Origin: Acidimicrobiaceae bacterium
GTDB taxonomy: Bacteria > Actinomycetota > Acidimicrobiia > Acidimicrobiales > RAAP-2
Direction: 5' to 3'
NCBI GenBank assembly: GCA_003132305.1
Contig: PKXJ01000031.1
Coordinates: forward strand, 145,616-209,615
Length of the DNA: 64,000 nt
The notes beneath the pieces were generated by a model, which worked only from the letters and a program-made list of their open reading frames with translations, ran no database searches and was not told where the DNA came from. Shown here in pieces: positions 24,648 through 33,830 of this stretch (position 1 is the first letter of the stretch; each line of letters opens with the position of its first letter). Position numbers and translations under genes: made by a program.

Positions 24648-25628
24648 TCAGCTCGGAGCAAGCACTATCTCTGCTCCACGCACAGCACCGGTTTTTTGTG
24701 CTTGAAGGAACCACTGATACGTGGAGCGGATGCCGTCTTCCAGGTCGATCGTGGGCGACCAACCTAGTGAGCGGAGCTTGGAGACGTCGAGCACCTTGCG
24801 CGGCGTGCCGTCGGGCTTGGTCGTGTCGAACACGAGCTCGGCTTGCGGATAGACAATGTCGCGAACGAGTTCGGCCAACTCTCGGATGCTGCGGTCTTCA
24901 CCCGTGCCGACGTTTATGTGGCCCTCCTCGTCGTAATGCTCCATGAGGAAGAGGCAGGCTGTGGCGAGGTCGTCGACGTGCAAAAACTCTCGCTTGGCAC
25001 TGCCCGTCCCCCAGATCTCCACCGCAGTCGCCGAACTGGCCTTCGCGTCATCAAACTTGCGAATGAGTGCGGGCAGGACGTGACTGCTGTTGAGGTCGAA
25101 GTTGTCGTTCGGCCCGTACAGGTTGGTCGGCATCGCCGAGATGAAGTTGCTGCCGTACTGCGCGCGATAAGACGAACACAACTTGATGCCAGTGATCTTC
25201 GCCAGGGCGTAGGACTCGTTGGTGGGTTCCAGCGGACCGGTGAGCAACTGGTCCTCAGTGATCGGCTGGGTGGCGTCGCGGGGATAGATGCACGAGCTGC
25301 CGAGGTATAGCAACTTCGTTACGCCATATAAATACGACGCGTGGACGACGGTGCCGTGAATCATCATGTTGTCGTAAAGGAACTCTGCCGGGCGGGTGGA
25401 GTTAGCCATGATGCCACCGACCGTGCCGGCTACGAGGTATACGTACTCGGGCCGGTTGGCCCGGAACCAGTAGTTGACCGCCGCTTGATCGCGCAGGTCG
25501 AGTTGATCGCGTCGAGCTACGAGGAGATTTGTGAAGCCCGCGACGCCTAGTTTACGGATGACCGCCGATCCAACAAGACCGGCATGACCCGCTACGAAAA
25601 TGCGCGCGTCCTTCGCCACTGAAATCAA
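24648..25628 (-). CDS. fcl: GDP-L-fucose synthase-like NAD-dependent epimerase/reductase
   Basis: Taken from TTG 25628, which lies 6 nt after AAAGGAGG; the ORF-track start at 25694 adds an unlikely leader. The length is 326 residues. Motifs are the Rossmann glycine loop VAGHAGLVGSAV, LAGTVGGIMANSTRPAEF, LGSSCIYP and the catalytic YALAK. These match GMER/FX/Fcl (3,5-epimerase-4-reductase of GDP-4-keto-6-deoxymannose). NLYGPNDNFD and GTGSAKREFLHVDDLA are family hallmarks. A GDP-mannose 4,6-dehydratase (Gmd), its usual partner, is not in the window, so the substrate must come from elsewhere. The product would feed a fucose-containing glycan. Confidence 0.88.
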   Translation of the reverse strand: MISVAKDARIFVAGHAGLVGSAVIRKLGVAGFTNLLVARRDQLDLRDQAAVNYWFRANRPEYVYLVAGTVGGIMANSTRPAEFLYDNMMIHGTVVHASYLYGVTKLLYLGSSCIYPRDATQPITEDQLLTGPLEPTNESYALAKITGIKLCSSYRAQYGSNFISAMPTNLYGPNDNFDLNSSHVLPALIRKFDDAKASSATAVEIWGTGSAKREFLHVDDLATACLFLMEHYDEEGHINVGTGEDRSIRELAELVRDIVYPQAELVFDTTKPDGTPRKVLDVSKLRSLGWSPTIDLEDGIRSTYQWFLQAQKTGAVRGAEIVLAPS

Positions 25629-25759
25629 CGTCACCCTCCTTTGATTCCCAGGGTTTTCAGAGTACACCCGCCGCTCATTAAACTGGGCTGGCATCTGGAG
25701 ATGTTGGTAACGGCGCTAGTCTCTAGATTCATTTCAATTTTCCCTAGCCCCGGGTGGTT

Positions 25760-26659
25760 ATGAACTCTTTCAGGAAACGTTCTCGTCGAGGGTTCGTGTT
25801 TGGTCTCGCGCATGCCACGTGGCGTCCGACCGTCGTCATCACGTTTGCCGTCGCGACCATCGCCTCATTGGTAGTGCAGTGGCCAACAATGGCGAATGCT
25901 CAAAGCGGTCCGAACCGGGTGATACTCGCTGATTTTAATGGCTCATTTCCGGTCGGTACACTCGACAGCGCGGAGCCTTCGGGATACAGCCCTCCCAGTA
26001 CGACCGCCCTAGCTGGTTACAAGTTGAACTACGTCGGCGACTTCACGGGGTCAGCCATTCCTCGGGGGTGGGACGTATTCAATGGAGTCCCAGGCGGCGA
26101 TCCGGGAGGTTTCTTTGGTGCTTCTCACGTGGTAGTCGCTAACGGTCTCTTGCAGCTCAATACCTTTCGGAATCCGGCGGCGGGGAATCGCTGGGTCACG
26201 GGCGGCTTGTGCCAATGCGGAGTTTCTCGTAAGTACGGCGCGTACTTCGTGCGCTCTCGACTGACCAGCGCCGGACCCAATGAAGTGGAGTTGCTCTGGC
26301 CCGCCACGAATAAGTGGCCACCCGAAATTGACTTCAACGAGACCGGCGGGTCGGCCACGTCGACGTCCACGTCAGTTCACTACGGAGTTACCAATCACAT
26401 CGTTAAAAGCCTGTTGAGGATCAACATGACCCTGTGGCATACCTGGGGAGTTATCTGGACACCCAAGTTCATTGTCTACACCGTTGACGGAAGGATCTGG
26501 GGGTCATTGAACGTCGCTTCAGAGATTCCCCGGGTGCGAATGACGCTCGACTTGGAGCAGATTCAACAGTGTCAAGAGGTACGTCAATGTCCCACTGCCC
26601 CAACCTCGATGCAGGTTAACTGGGTGGCTGAGTACGTGACGTCATCGACCCCTGGGTGA
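25760..26659 (+). CDS. Secreted GH16-family glycoside hydrolase-like protein (copy 1)
   Basis: 299 residues from ATG 25760 (the track start is a GTG two codons earlier). A twin-Arg-like basic N-terminus (SFRKRSRRGF) precedes a hydrophobic export segment. The GH16 beta-jelly-roll covers about residues 60-297. The catalytic ExDxxE box is WPPEIDFNE, with both acidic residues in place. Conserved family text includes GWDVFNGVPGGDP, WVTGGLCQCGVSRKYGAYFV and WHTWGVIWTP. Four copies of this domain occur in the window. Known GH16 enzymes cut beta-1,3/1,4-glucans or galactans; the substrate here is probably the cell's own or a neighbour's polysaccharide (inference). This copy is a bare catalytic domain. 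Confidence 0.85.
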   Translation: MNSFRKRSRRGFVFGLAHATWRPTVVITFAVATIASLVVQWPTMANAQSGPNRVILADFNGSFPVGTLDSAEPSGYSPPSTTALAGYKLNYVGDFTGSAIPRGWDVFNGVPGGDPGGFFGASHVVVANGLLQLNTFRNPAAGNRWVTGGLCQCGVSRKYGAYFVRSRLTSAGPNEVELLWPATNKWPPEIDFNETGGSATSTSTSVHYGVTNHIVKSLLRINMTLWHTWGVIWTPKFIVYTVDGRIWGSLNVASEIPRVRMTLDLEQIQQCQEVRQCPTAPTSMQVNWVAEYVTSSTPG

Positions 26660-26943
26660 GGAGATCGCTCTCTGCGTTTGCGATTCATTGGACCTCAAGA
26701 ACGCGAGTTCCTCCCCGTTGATCAAGCAGCGACTCGAAAGCACCTCATCGGCTCGATCGACGCCGCCGTGCGTTACACCCGCGGTCTTGAGGCTTTAGGG
26801 CGTTGACAACTAACATGTTGCTAGTTTCACTTTGCAGATGGGAGACCCTGTGTCGACGACCAAACCGCGACCGAGTCGGCACTTTTGTGAGGTGGCCCTT
26901 AGTGAAGAGACTGATGAATGCCTAGCTAACCCGGGGGCTGTTG

Positions 26944-27348
26944 ATGCAGATACTCGTGGGGACTGACGTCCAGCCCATTGAAGAGGTCGAGACGTCAATG
27001 CGACGGTTCGGGGTTCGCTATACGCGCCGACTCTTTACTGATATCGAACTTGAGAGTTGTGGCGAAAATCCTCTGACCGCAGCCAGCGGACTGGCTGGGC
27101 GATTTGCCGCGAAAGAAGCAGTACTGAAGATTCTTGACTCCCAAGATACCGTTCCGTCTTGGAGGTCGATTGAAGTCCAGCGCGCTAAGGGGGGGCGCCC
27201 GGAGATCGTGCTGCGTGGGGAGGCGGCCGAACTCGCTCGTCGCCAAGGTATTAGAGAGATGTCCTTGAGCCTCAGCCACGGTGGAGGCGTCGCCTTCGCG
27301 ACGGTGGTGGCGAGAGTGGCGCGGCGTCCGTCTAGGACGGACAGATGA
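26944..27348 (+). CDS. acpS: Holo-ACP synthase (4'-phosphopantetheinyl transferase, AcpS type)
   Basis: 134 residues from ATG 26944. The CoA/Mg-binding Asp8 is in VGTDVQPI, and Glu58 lies in GRFAAKEAVLK, the two metal ligands of AcpS. It transfers phosphopantetheine from CoA to a carrier protein serine. Its stop overlaps the start of an acyl carrier protein gene by 4 nt (ATGA), so the neighbouring ACP is its obvious target. It could instead be the only AcpS in the genome, but the coupling and the odd ACP make a dedicated enzyme likely. It heads a cassette with a double hydrolase and an ATP-grasp gene. Confidence 0.88.
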   Translation: MQILVGTDVQPIEEVETSMRRFGVRYTRRLFTDIELESCGENPLTAASGLAGRFAAKEAVLKILDSQDTVPSWRSIEVQRAKGGRPEIVLRGEAAELARRQGIREMSLSLSHGGGVAFATVVARVARRPSRTDR

Positions 27349-27605
27349 GCGACGCCGACGAAAAGATACGAAACGTGCTCGAAGAGCATGGACGCCTACC
27401 GGTGCCGGTGTCGACGTTAAACAATGGCGACGACCTGTATCAGAACGGGCTGTCGTCACACGCCAGCGTGAACGTCATGCTGGCCCTGGAAGACGAGTTC
27501 GACGTCGAGTTTCCGGATTCGCTCTTGAGAAAGGGTACGTTCCAGTCGGTGGCGGCGATTCGAGAGGCGCTGACGTCGTTAGGTGTCGTCATCGCTCCGG
27601 GCTAG
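27345..27605 (+). CDS. Acyl carrier protein, non-canonical
   Basis: 86 residues. The helical ACP fold is clear: DDLYQNGLSSHASVNVMLAL aligns with the canonical 'D-L-ADSLDTVELVMAL'. Ser38 is therefore the phosphopantetheine site, in SHA rather than the usual DSL. EDEFDVEFPDSLLRKGTF is the conserved helix II-III region. The start overlaps the acpS stop as ATGA. Such acyl/aminoacyl carriers next to ATP-grasp and hydrolase genes often belong to specialised assembly rather than fatty-acid synthesis (inference). Confidence 0.88.
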   Translation: MSDADEKIRNVLEEHGRLPVPVSTLNNGDDLYQNGLSSHASVNVMLALEDEFDVEFPDSLLRKGTFQSVAAIREALTSLGVVIAPG

Positions 27606-27729
27606 GCATCCCGCGCAAGAATGTTCTATCAAAACGTCGAACAGGAAACTTCGTAATGCTTGCTGACAACGCCAAAGAGAGCCGGAGACGACGGTCCCTC
27701 GAGCACAGGTTCCGTTCGGTGGGACCAAA

Positions 27730-29445
27730 GTGACAACGTCGGAGCACGCGGGCCCGCGGCTCGAACAGACGCTGTGGTTCGGGGCCGAGGAGCAGCCGCT
27801 CTTTGGCTGGCTGACCAGTCCTTCGAACGCACTGGCGCGAGGCGGGGTGCTCTTGGCGCCACCGATCGGACGCGAAGCATTCCCCGCGAGGCGCGTTCTG
27901 AAAAGCCTCGCGACATCCCTGGCCGCCCGGGGCTTCGTTACGCTCCGCTTCGACTATCACGGAACCGGTGACTCGAGTGGACACTTCGATGATCCGGATC
28001 GAGATCGGGCATGGGTCGACAGCGTGGCTGACGCGGCGGCGTTTCTGCGATCGCTCGGACTTTCGTCAATCTCTGCTGTCGGCATGAGATTCGGAGCCAC
28101 GCTCGTGGGTGCAGCGGCCGCTACACATGACCTGCGGTTCAAGTCGATGGTGTTGTGGGACCCCTGTGAATCGGGACGAAGTTATCTGCGCGAACTCACT
28201 GCACTCGAGGGTCTTCGTCGAGACGACTACGAGATTGACCCCGACGGATCAGTCGAAACCTCGGAGTTCGTTTTTACTCAACGAGCCGCGGTAGCGCTGC
28301 GCGCTCTGAGCTTGACCGACGTGAGTCCAAGACCACTCGCCGAGCGGGTCATGGTCGTCGAGCGGGGCGACCGCGTGATGTCCAAGAAACTGCGCCTTCG
28401 CCTCGATCGAGAGAAGGTTGATTGGGAGAGCACCTTCGAACAGGGCCCAATGATCGACGTCGAAGCGTTCTTCGCCGTTATGCCTGATCTAACCCTAAAT
28501 CGAATCGTCAACTGGTTAGGCGAGCCCTCCGACACGGTCGAACCGTTCGACGCCAGTGGCACGATGACGACCGCGGTGGTGTCGCGCGACTCTGGTGAGT
28601 ACACGGTGGAAGAGAGGAGCCTCGAACTCGGTCCGAGCGAGCTCTTCGGGGTGCTGAGCGAGCCGGTGGGTGACGCGCGTGGTCCCTGGATCGTGCTTTT
28701 GAACTCGGTGAACGACGACCACGTTGGGAGGGCGCGACTGTGGGTCGAACTTTCGCGACGGTGGGCTAGTTACGGTCTGCGCTGCGTGCGAGTCGACTTG
28801 AGCGGGTACGGGGACAGTCCTTCGCGGCTCGACGAACTCGCTCGCGTCGCGTACGACTCAAGATGGACGGGAGAGATGGTCGAAGTCGCACGGACCCTGA
28901 GTCCTGAGGACCCGTCGAACGTGGTCTTCATCGGCCTGTGCTCGGGTGCGTACGTCGCCATTGAGGGAGCGCTGGCGGTGCACGCGCGCGGGGTCTGCGC
29001 CATCAATCCTCCCGTATTCATCGACTATCTCCACGGCGTCGCTCGCCTGGAGGCGTCACGGCGAACGTCGGTGCGAGCATTGGGCCTTCACCTGAAGCGA
29101 TTGGCGCTGTCGCACCAGTGGGTTGCCGCTACGTTGGCCCGGTTCTCTCAGATGATGCTTCGTTCCGCTTACCCGACCGATGTGCTGAGCAAACTCGTCG
29201 ACGACGGGACCGACGTGCTCGTGCTTGCCAGCTTCGATGATTTGTCTCCTTGTCCCCGCACACCCTTCTTGCGCTCGATTGACTTGTGGCGAATGGGCAA
29301 GACGAAGAACTATCAGATTGAGTTCGTCCCCGGACTCGACCACGGGCTACACGGGGCGAAAGGCCGAGCTCGAGCCGTGTCCCTGCTCGACGGCAACGTT
29401 CTCGAGCGTTTTGCGCGCGCAGTATCCGGCACGGATCCGAAATGA
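27730..29445 (+). CDS. Fused double alpha/beta hydrolase (exosortase-associated hydrolase-like halves)
   Basis: 571 residues in two alpha/beta-hydrolase halves. Half 1 (about 20-260) has LAPPIGREAFP and RFDYHGTGDSSG, and its nucleophile elbow reads VGMRFGATL, with Arg where Ser would be expected. Half 2 (about 300-560) has RVDLSGYGDSPSR and the elbow IGLCSGAYVA with a Cys, and a C-terminal GLDHGLHG histidine. From memory the two elbows resemble the two hydrolases encoded in exosortase-A loci (GLRLGA and GLCDGA types), here joined in one chain. Half 2 could act through Cys/Ser, while half 1 may be structural. The start is GTG at 27730. No exosortase is in the window. Confidence 0.75.
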   Translation: MTTSEHAGPRLEQTLWFGAEEQPLFGWLTSPSNALARGGVLLAPPIGREAFPARRVLKSLATSLAARGFVTLRFDYHGTGDSSGHFDDPDRDRAWVDSVADAAAFLRSLGLSSISAVGMRFGATLVGAAAATHDLRFKSMVLWDPCESGRSYLRELTALEGLRRDDYEIDPDGSVETSEFVFTQRAAVALRALSLTDVSPRPLAERVMVVERGDRVMSKKLRLRLDREKVDWESTFEQGPMIDVEAFFAVMPDLTLNRIVNWLGEPSDTVEPFDASGTMTTAVVSRDSGEYTVEERSLELGPSELFGVLSEPVGDARGPWIVLLNSVNDDHVGRARLWVELSRRWASYGLRCVRVDLSGYGDSPSRLDELARVAYDSRWTGEMVEVARTLSPEDPSNVVFIGLCSGAYVAIEGALAVHARGVCAINPPVFIDYLHGVARLEASRRTSVRALGLHLKRLALSHQWVAATLARFSQMMLRSAYPTDVLSKLVDDGTDVLVLASFDDLSPCPRTPFLRSIDLWRMGKTKNYQIEFVPGLDHGLHGAKGRARAVSLLDGNVLERFARAVSGTDPK

Positions 29446-29518
29446 ATGTGCACGGACGATTAGTGGCTGGGAGTTCGCTCGAGCAAATGTTGCGGTCAGC
29501 GATGATTCGAACACGAGC

Positions 29519-30847
29519 ATGGACGCGGGGTCGACTTTGACGAACGAACGGACCCGAGGCGCGGCGACGGACACGGATAGTTTCACTTCTTCGAGTCCGA
29601 GGCCAAAGTTGGCGTTCGTGTATAACCCTCGCTCTTTTGGAGCGATGGCGCTCGCCGACGCGGCGAATGGGCTGTGTGACCTGGTCTGGGTCGTCGACAC
29701 TTCCCACCCCGAAGTGGAATCGATGACGAGGCTGTTGCGAAGATTCGGTCCTTGCGTCGACGTGGCGGGACTCTCGATCGACGAAGCAGCGTCGAAGATT
29801 GCGGAACACGCTCCCCAGGGAATACTCTCGTTGGCCGATGATTCACTTCTCTGGACGGCGGAGGTCGCGATACGTCTGGGACTGACCTTCCTCTCACCAG
29901 CGACCGCGGCGCGACTGACTGACAAACACGTCCAACGTCAAGCCTTGCGTGAAGGCGGACTCAGCGTGCCAAGGAGTTGGCTGGTTCGACACGGTGAGGA
30001 AGAAACGGCGTGGTCAACCATCGCGAGCGAGGCCTCATTCCCCGCAGTACTCAAGCCGCGCCTGGGCGCCGGAAGCCGTGACACCATCCCCATAACGACG
30101 CCCGACGAACTTCGCGCGCTCGGAGCGTTGCCCCGGTCTTTCGATGACCATCCCCGCGACTTTGTCCTCGAAGAGTTCATCCCGGATGCGACCTACCCAG
30201 CTGGAGGAGAGGGTTTTGCTGGCTACGTGTCGGTTGAGAGTTTCGTGAGCGACGGCCACGTAACCCACCTCGCGATTAACGGTCGAATGCCGCCGGCCCC
30301 ACCGTTTCGAGAGACTGGATTCTTCATCCCGAGCGCGCTCGACAACGAGCAGGAACGGGCCGTTCTCGAAGTGGCGAGTCGGGCACTCACGGCGATGGGC
30401 GTCGTCGTTGGCTGTCTGCATACCGAGATCAAGCTCACGCCCACGGGTCCGATCGTCATCGAGGTCAACGGTCGCATTGGCGGCGGAGTGCCGCAACTGC
30501 TCGCTTCGGCCAATGGTGTGCGGATGCTATCTCTCGCCATGCGCCTGGCGTTGGGCGAGGAGGTCGTTTGCGACGAGATGCCACCCTGCAATCGTCTGGC
30601 GTACTTGTTCTACGTTCAAGCCCCGGAGGAGCTTCGAACGATCACTGCAGTGGAGGGATTGAACGAGCTTCAAAAAGTTGCCGGAGTCGACGAGATCATT
30701 CTCAATCGTGGCCCGGGCCAGAACGTTGACTGGCGAGAGGGGAATCTCGGCTACGTGTTTTCGGTCGCGGGCACGGTCGCCGATCACGTCGAGTTGCGTC
30801 ACGTCTACGGCCTCGTCGCGTCGCTCGTACGCATCAGTGGTGATTAA
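29519..30847 (+). CDS. ATP-grasp ligase (copy A)
   Basis: 442 residues from ATG 29519; the track's start at 29225 overlaps the hydrolase gene and adds a non-homologous leader. An N-terminal pre-ATP-grasp domain (PKLAFVYNPRSFGAMALADA) precedes the ATP-grasp core: LTDKHVQRQALREGGL, FPAVLKPRLGAGSRDT (Lys), FVLEEFIPD and the metal-ligand box TEIKLTPTGPIVIEVNGRIG (Glu, Asn). It would ligate a carboxylate to an amine or thiol through an acyl-phosphate. It resembles the second ATP-grasp at 37926-39221 along its whole length. Its position after ACP and hydrolase genes suggests that it makes or uses an amino-acid conjugate, which is not proven. Confidence 0.85.
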   Translation: MDAGSTLTNERTRGAATDTDSFTSSSPRPKLAFVYNPRSFGAMALADAANGLCDLVWVVDTSHPEVESMTRLLRRFGPCVDVAGLSIDEAASKIAEHAPQGILSLADDSLLWTAEVAIRLGLTFLSPATAARLTDKHVQRQALREGGLSVPRSWLVRHGEEETAWSTIASEASFPAVLKPRLGAGSRDTIPITTPDELRALGALPRSFDDHPRDFVLEEFIPDATYPAGGEGFAGYVSVESFVSDGHVTHLAINGRMPPAPPFRETGFFIPSALDNEQERAVLEVASRALTAMGVVVGCLHTEIKLTPTGPIVIEVNGRIGGGVPQLLASANGVRMLSLAMRLALGEEVVCDEMPPCNRLAYLFYVQAPEELRTITAVEGLNELQKVAGVDEIILNRGPGQNVDWREGNLGYVFSVAGTVADHVELRHVYGLVASLVRISGD

Positions 30848-30945
30848 GGCTGGCCGAGTGGGGGCGACTGGCCGTCACGCGTCGTCGAGCAGGTCCGGTC
30901 CGCGACGAGCATGATCGATGATCTCTTCGAGTACGTCGGGCATCG

Positions 30946-32712
30946 TCAACTTCCCCTTCGCCGAGGATCAGGTTGCGCGCCGCGGACCAGCGTCCCGGGA
31001 AGTTGACCCGTAGCGAGGCCGTCTTCGAAGGTCACCGACCCACGTTTAATGGTCCAGCGGTACCCCGACGCCGCCTGCAAGAGACGACGCCCACCCGCAG
31101 GGAGATCCGTGACGATCCTTGGCGACGCGCACGCCAATCCCTCGAAGTCGACGACGTTGAGATCGGCGAGTAGGCCCGGCGCGACGAGGCCCCGGTCGAA
31201 CCAACCGAAGTGTGACGCCGGGCGACGAGTCAGCTGGTGAATAACCGATTCAATCGGAATCCTCTCCTCGCTGTTTCGATCACGAGCCCATAGCGTCATG
31301 TAGCTCGTCGTCATGCTCGCGTCACAGATCGCGCCACAGTGCGCGCCGCCGTCCGAGAGTCCGAACATCGCCACGGGAGACGTGATCATCTCGCGGACCG
31401 CGTCGAGGTTACCGTCGACGAAGTTGAAGAGGGGCGTGTAGATAAGTTGACGCCCGTCAAGCTGCAGTTGCACGTCGTAGGCGTACTCGCGCGGATTGAG
31501 TCCCCTACGTCGCGCCGTGGCCCCGAGCGACTGGCCTCGGTCCAGGTCGTAGTTGACCGGATCGTCGAGGACGTACATGTCATCGAATCGACCGAAGAAA
31601 GCGTGCCCCGCGAAGGCGTCGTCCCCGGAGGTGAGCGTGGCGTGACCGTCGAGGATTCGTTGGCGAAGGGCGGGGTCTTGGAGCGCAGTGACCCGCTCCG
31701 CGAGTGGCAGATCGGCGACCAGACCGTAGGCCCGCGTCGGGGTGAACACGTTGGCTGACGCTTGGAGACCGAGGAGTACGCCGATCGGACGCGGGGCGAC
31801 TTGAGCCTTGACGTCCAGTCCCTCGGCCCCGAGCGACTCGGCGAGGGCGACGAGATCGCGCCATCGCTCGGGGGCTTCAAGGTCTTGTTGTACCGAGTAA
31901 CTCACCGGACGCTGGCTCGTGCGAGCGAATTCGGCGATAAGTGTGAACTCCTCGGCGGCGAAGTCGTCGTTAGTGGTGCGATAACTATCCGAGACGAGCT
32001 GGAAGACGCCCTTGCCGGTCGCTCGCATTACCGACGCCAGGGCTTGAAGTTCCGGCTCACGGGCTCGGAGCGTCCCGAGGTTCTCACCCCTAACGGTGCG
32101 GTGGCGCTCGGTACGCGACGTTGAGATTCCGAGCGCTCCCGCGTCGAGTCCCTGTTCGAGCAAGTGGGCCATCGTGGTCAGCTCACCCTCGTTGGGCTGT
32201 TCGCCGGGATCCGCTCCGCGCTCGCCCATAACGAAAGCGCGCAACGCGGCGTGCGGAAGGTGAGCGCCCACGTCGATCGTGCGCGCTTGGCGCTCGAGCG
32301 CGTCGAAATACTCGGTGAACGACTCCCAGTCCCAGCGCAGTCCTTCGTGCAGAGCGGTCCCGGGGATATCTTCAACCCCCTCCATCATCTCGATTAACTC
32401 GTCGTGGCGATCGGGGACGACGGGGGCGAACCCCACGCCGCAGTTACCCATTGCGACGCTCGTCACGCCGTGGTGCGAGGAGGGCGCGAGCCACGGATCC
32501 CACGTCGCTTGCCCGTCATAGTGGGTGTGGGGGTCCACGAACCCCGGGGTCACGAGCAGGCCCTCCGCGTCAATCTCGCGACGGCCCTGGAGAATATCGC
32601 CGCCAACCGCGACGATCCGATCGCCTTCGATGGCGACGTCGGCCCGGCGCGAAGGACCACCAGTGCCGTCGACCACGACGCCGTTTCGAATCACCAGATC
32701 TGCACTCACCAC
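30946..32712 (-). CDS. N-acyl-D-amino-acid deacylase/D-aminoacylase-like amidohydrolase
   Basis: 588 residues, full length for the family. Strand DLVIRNGVVVDGTGGPSRRA and GLLVTPGFVDPHTHYDGQAT open the amidohydrolase barrel, with His62 and His64 as metal ligands. The family-typical LGISTSRTERHR and SDGGAHCGAICDASM segments follow. This is the D-aminoacylase (N-acyl-D-amino acid hydrolase) group, in which a zinc site cleaves the acyl group from D-amino acids. Related members hydrolyse other N-acyl compounds, so the substrate is tentative. The start is GTG at 32712. It is 14 nt downstream of the aldo/keto reductase stop on the same strand. Both may serve degradation or tailoring of modified amino acids. 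Confidence 0.85.
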   Translation of the reverse strand: MVSADLVIRNGVVVDGTGGPSRRADVAIEGDRIVAVGGDILQGRREIDAEGLLVTPGFVDPHTHYDGQATWDPWLAPSSHHGVTSVAMGNCGVGFAPVVPDRHDELIEMMEGVEDIPGTALHEGLRWDWESFTEYFDALERQARTIDVGAHLPHAALRAFVMGERGADPGEQPNEGELTTMAHLLEQGLDAGALGISTSRTERHRTVRGENLGTLRAREPELQALASVMRATGKGVFQLVSDSYRTTNDDFAAEEFTLIAEFARTSQRPVSYSVQQDLEAPERWRDLVALAESLGAEGLDVKAQVAPRPIGVLLGLQASANVFTPTRAYGLVADLPLAERVTALQDPALRQRILDGHATLTSGDDAFAGHAFFGRFDDMYVLDDPVNYDLDRGQSLGATARRRGLNPREYAYDVQLQLDGRQLIYTPLFNFVDGNLDAVREMITSPVAMFGLSDGGAHCGAICDASMTTSYMTLWARDRNSEERIPIESVIHQLTRRPASHFGWFDRGLVAPGLLADLNVVDFEGLACASPRIVTDLPAGGRRLLQAASGYRWTIKRGSVTFEDGLATGQLPGTLVRGAQPDPRRRGS

Positions 32713-32726
32713 TGTTCCAACTTCGT

Positions 32727-33602
32727 TCAGCCGCCCATCGCCCAGCGGCGCAAGGGTTTACGCGCGTTGGTCAACTCTTGATACTGGACGTCGCTTAGCT
32801 CGATCTTCGCTGCGGCGCAGTTCTCTTCTAGGTGCTCGAGCGATTTGGTGCCGGGAATGGGCACCATCACCGAAGAGCGGCGAAGGATCCAAGCCAAGCA
32901 GACTTGCGAAACGGTGGCACCGAGTACGTGAGCGACCTCATCGAGGGGACCACCGGGCGCGGACAGTTTGCCACTGCCCAGTGGGAACCACGGTATGAAG
33001 CCGATTCCGTGCTGCTCGCAGTAGTCAACAACATCGTCCGCACTCCTTTGAGCGATGTTGTACTGATTCTGCACGCTGACGACAGGGACGATACGTTGGG
33101 CCGCTTCAATCTGCGCGACACTCACTTCGGAGAGTCCGACTTCGCGCACCTTGCCCTCGTCACGTAACGCCTTTAGTAGTTCGAACTGCTCGTCGGCTGG
33201 AACCTTGGCGTCGACTCGGTGAAGTTGAAAGAGGTCGATCCGTTCGACGCCGAGGCGACGAAGGCTGCCCTCACACTGTTGACGCAGGTAGTCCGGCCGT
33301 CCGCACTCTTCCCATTGGTCTGGCCCGGAACGGGTAAATCCCGCCTTGGTGGCGATTTTGAGCGTCTCGGGATACGGGTGGAGCGCCTCGTGGATGAGCT
33401 CTTCGGCCACGTTGGGTCCGTAGGAGTCCGCGGTGTCGAGGAAGTCGACGCCGAGCTCCACGGCGCGACGTAGGACCTGGAGGGAACCGGCGTGGTCACG
33501 TGGCGGGCCCCAGACGCCGCGGCCGGTGAGTTGCATCGTCCCGAATCCGAGCCGGTGCACGTTCAACGTGCCAATTTGTAGCGTGCCAGCGTCACCCGCC
33601 AT
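32727..33602 (-). CDS. Aldo/keto reductase
   Basis: 291 residues from ATG 33602, which follows GAGGAGG at 6 nt; the track start six codons earlier is less likely. A TIM-barrel AKR with the catalytic Asp/Tyr in DFLDTADSYGPNVAEE and Lys in ATKAGFTRSG. HRVD replaces the usual catalytic His segment (LHR). NADPH binding is via the C-terminal IPGTKSLEHLEEN. It reduces aldehydes or ketones in the cytoplasm; the substrate is unknown. The N-terminal 'RLGFGTMQLTGRGVW' is family-standard. The amidohydrolase follows on the same strand. Confidence 0.9.
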   Translation of the reverse strand: MAGDAGTLQIGTLNVHRLGFGTMQLTGRGVWGPPRDHAGSLQVLRRAVELGVDFLDTADSYGPNVAEELIHEALHPYPETLKIATKAGFTRSGPDQWEECGRPDYLRQQCEGSLRRLGVERIDLFQLHRVDAKVPADEQFELLKALRDEGKVREVGLSEVSVAQIEAAQRIVPVVSVQNQYNIAQRSADDVVDYCEQHGIGFIPWFPLGSGKLSAPGGPLDEVAHVLGATVSQVCLAWILRRSSVMVPIPGTKSLEHLEENCAAAKIELSDVQYQELTNARKPLRRWAMGG

Positions 33603-33830
33603 TACCCGCCTCCTCGTCAACGTTGTCCCTAGAGGCCCGCAAAGGTACGAAGCCTATATGGAGCGTCGGGCAATCTTATCTACACGCTGCGCGTAAATCG
33701 ACGGCCTAACCTGGTTTAACTGCGTGAGAGAAGGGACCGCCCCAAGCATGAAGTTGTGGTGTCATAGGGGTGCGGCGCGCTCGGCGAACGCGGGCGCGGG
33801 ACCCGTTCGGTGCCCTACTCGCGCCGTACG

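Noticed and set aside
30848-30945. tRNA-like start (GGCTGGCCGAGTGG) and a 22-codon minus-strand ORF (MPDVLEEIIDHARRG)
   Set aside because: No T-arm or acceptor pairing was found for a tRNA. The small ORF begins 2 nt after the amidohydrolase stop but has no family support and no room for a domain.
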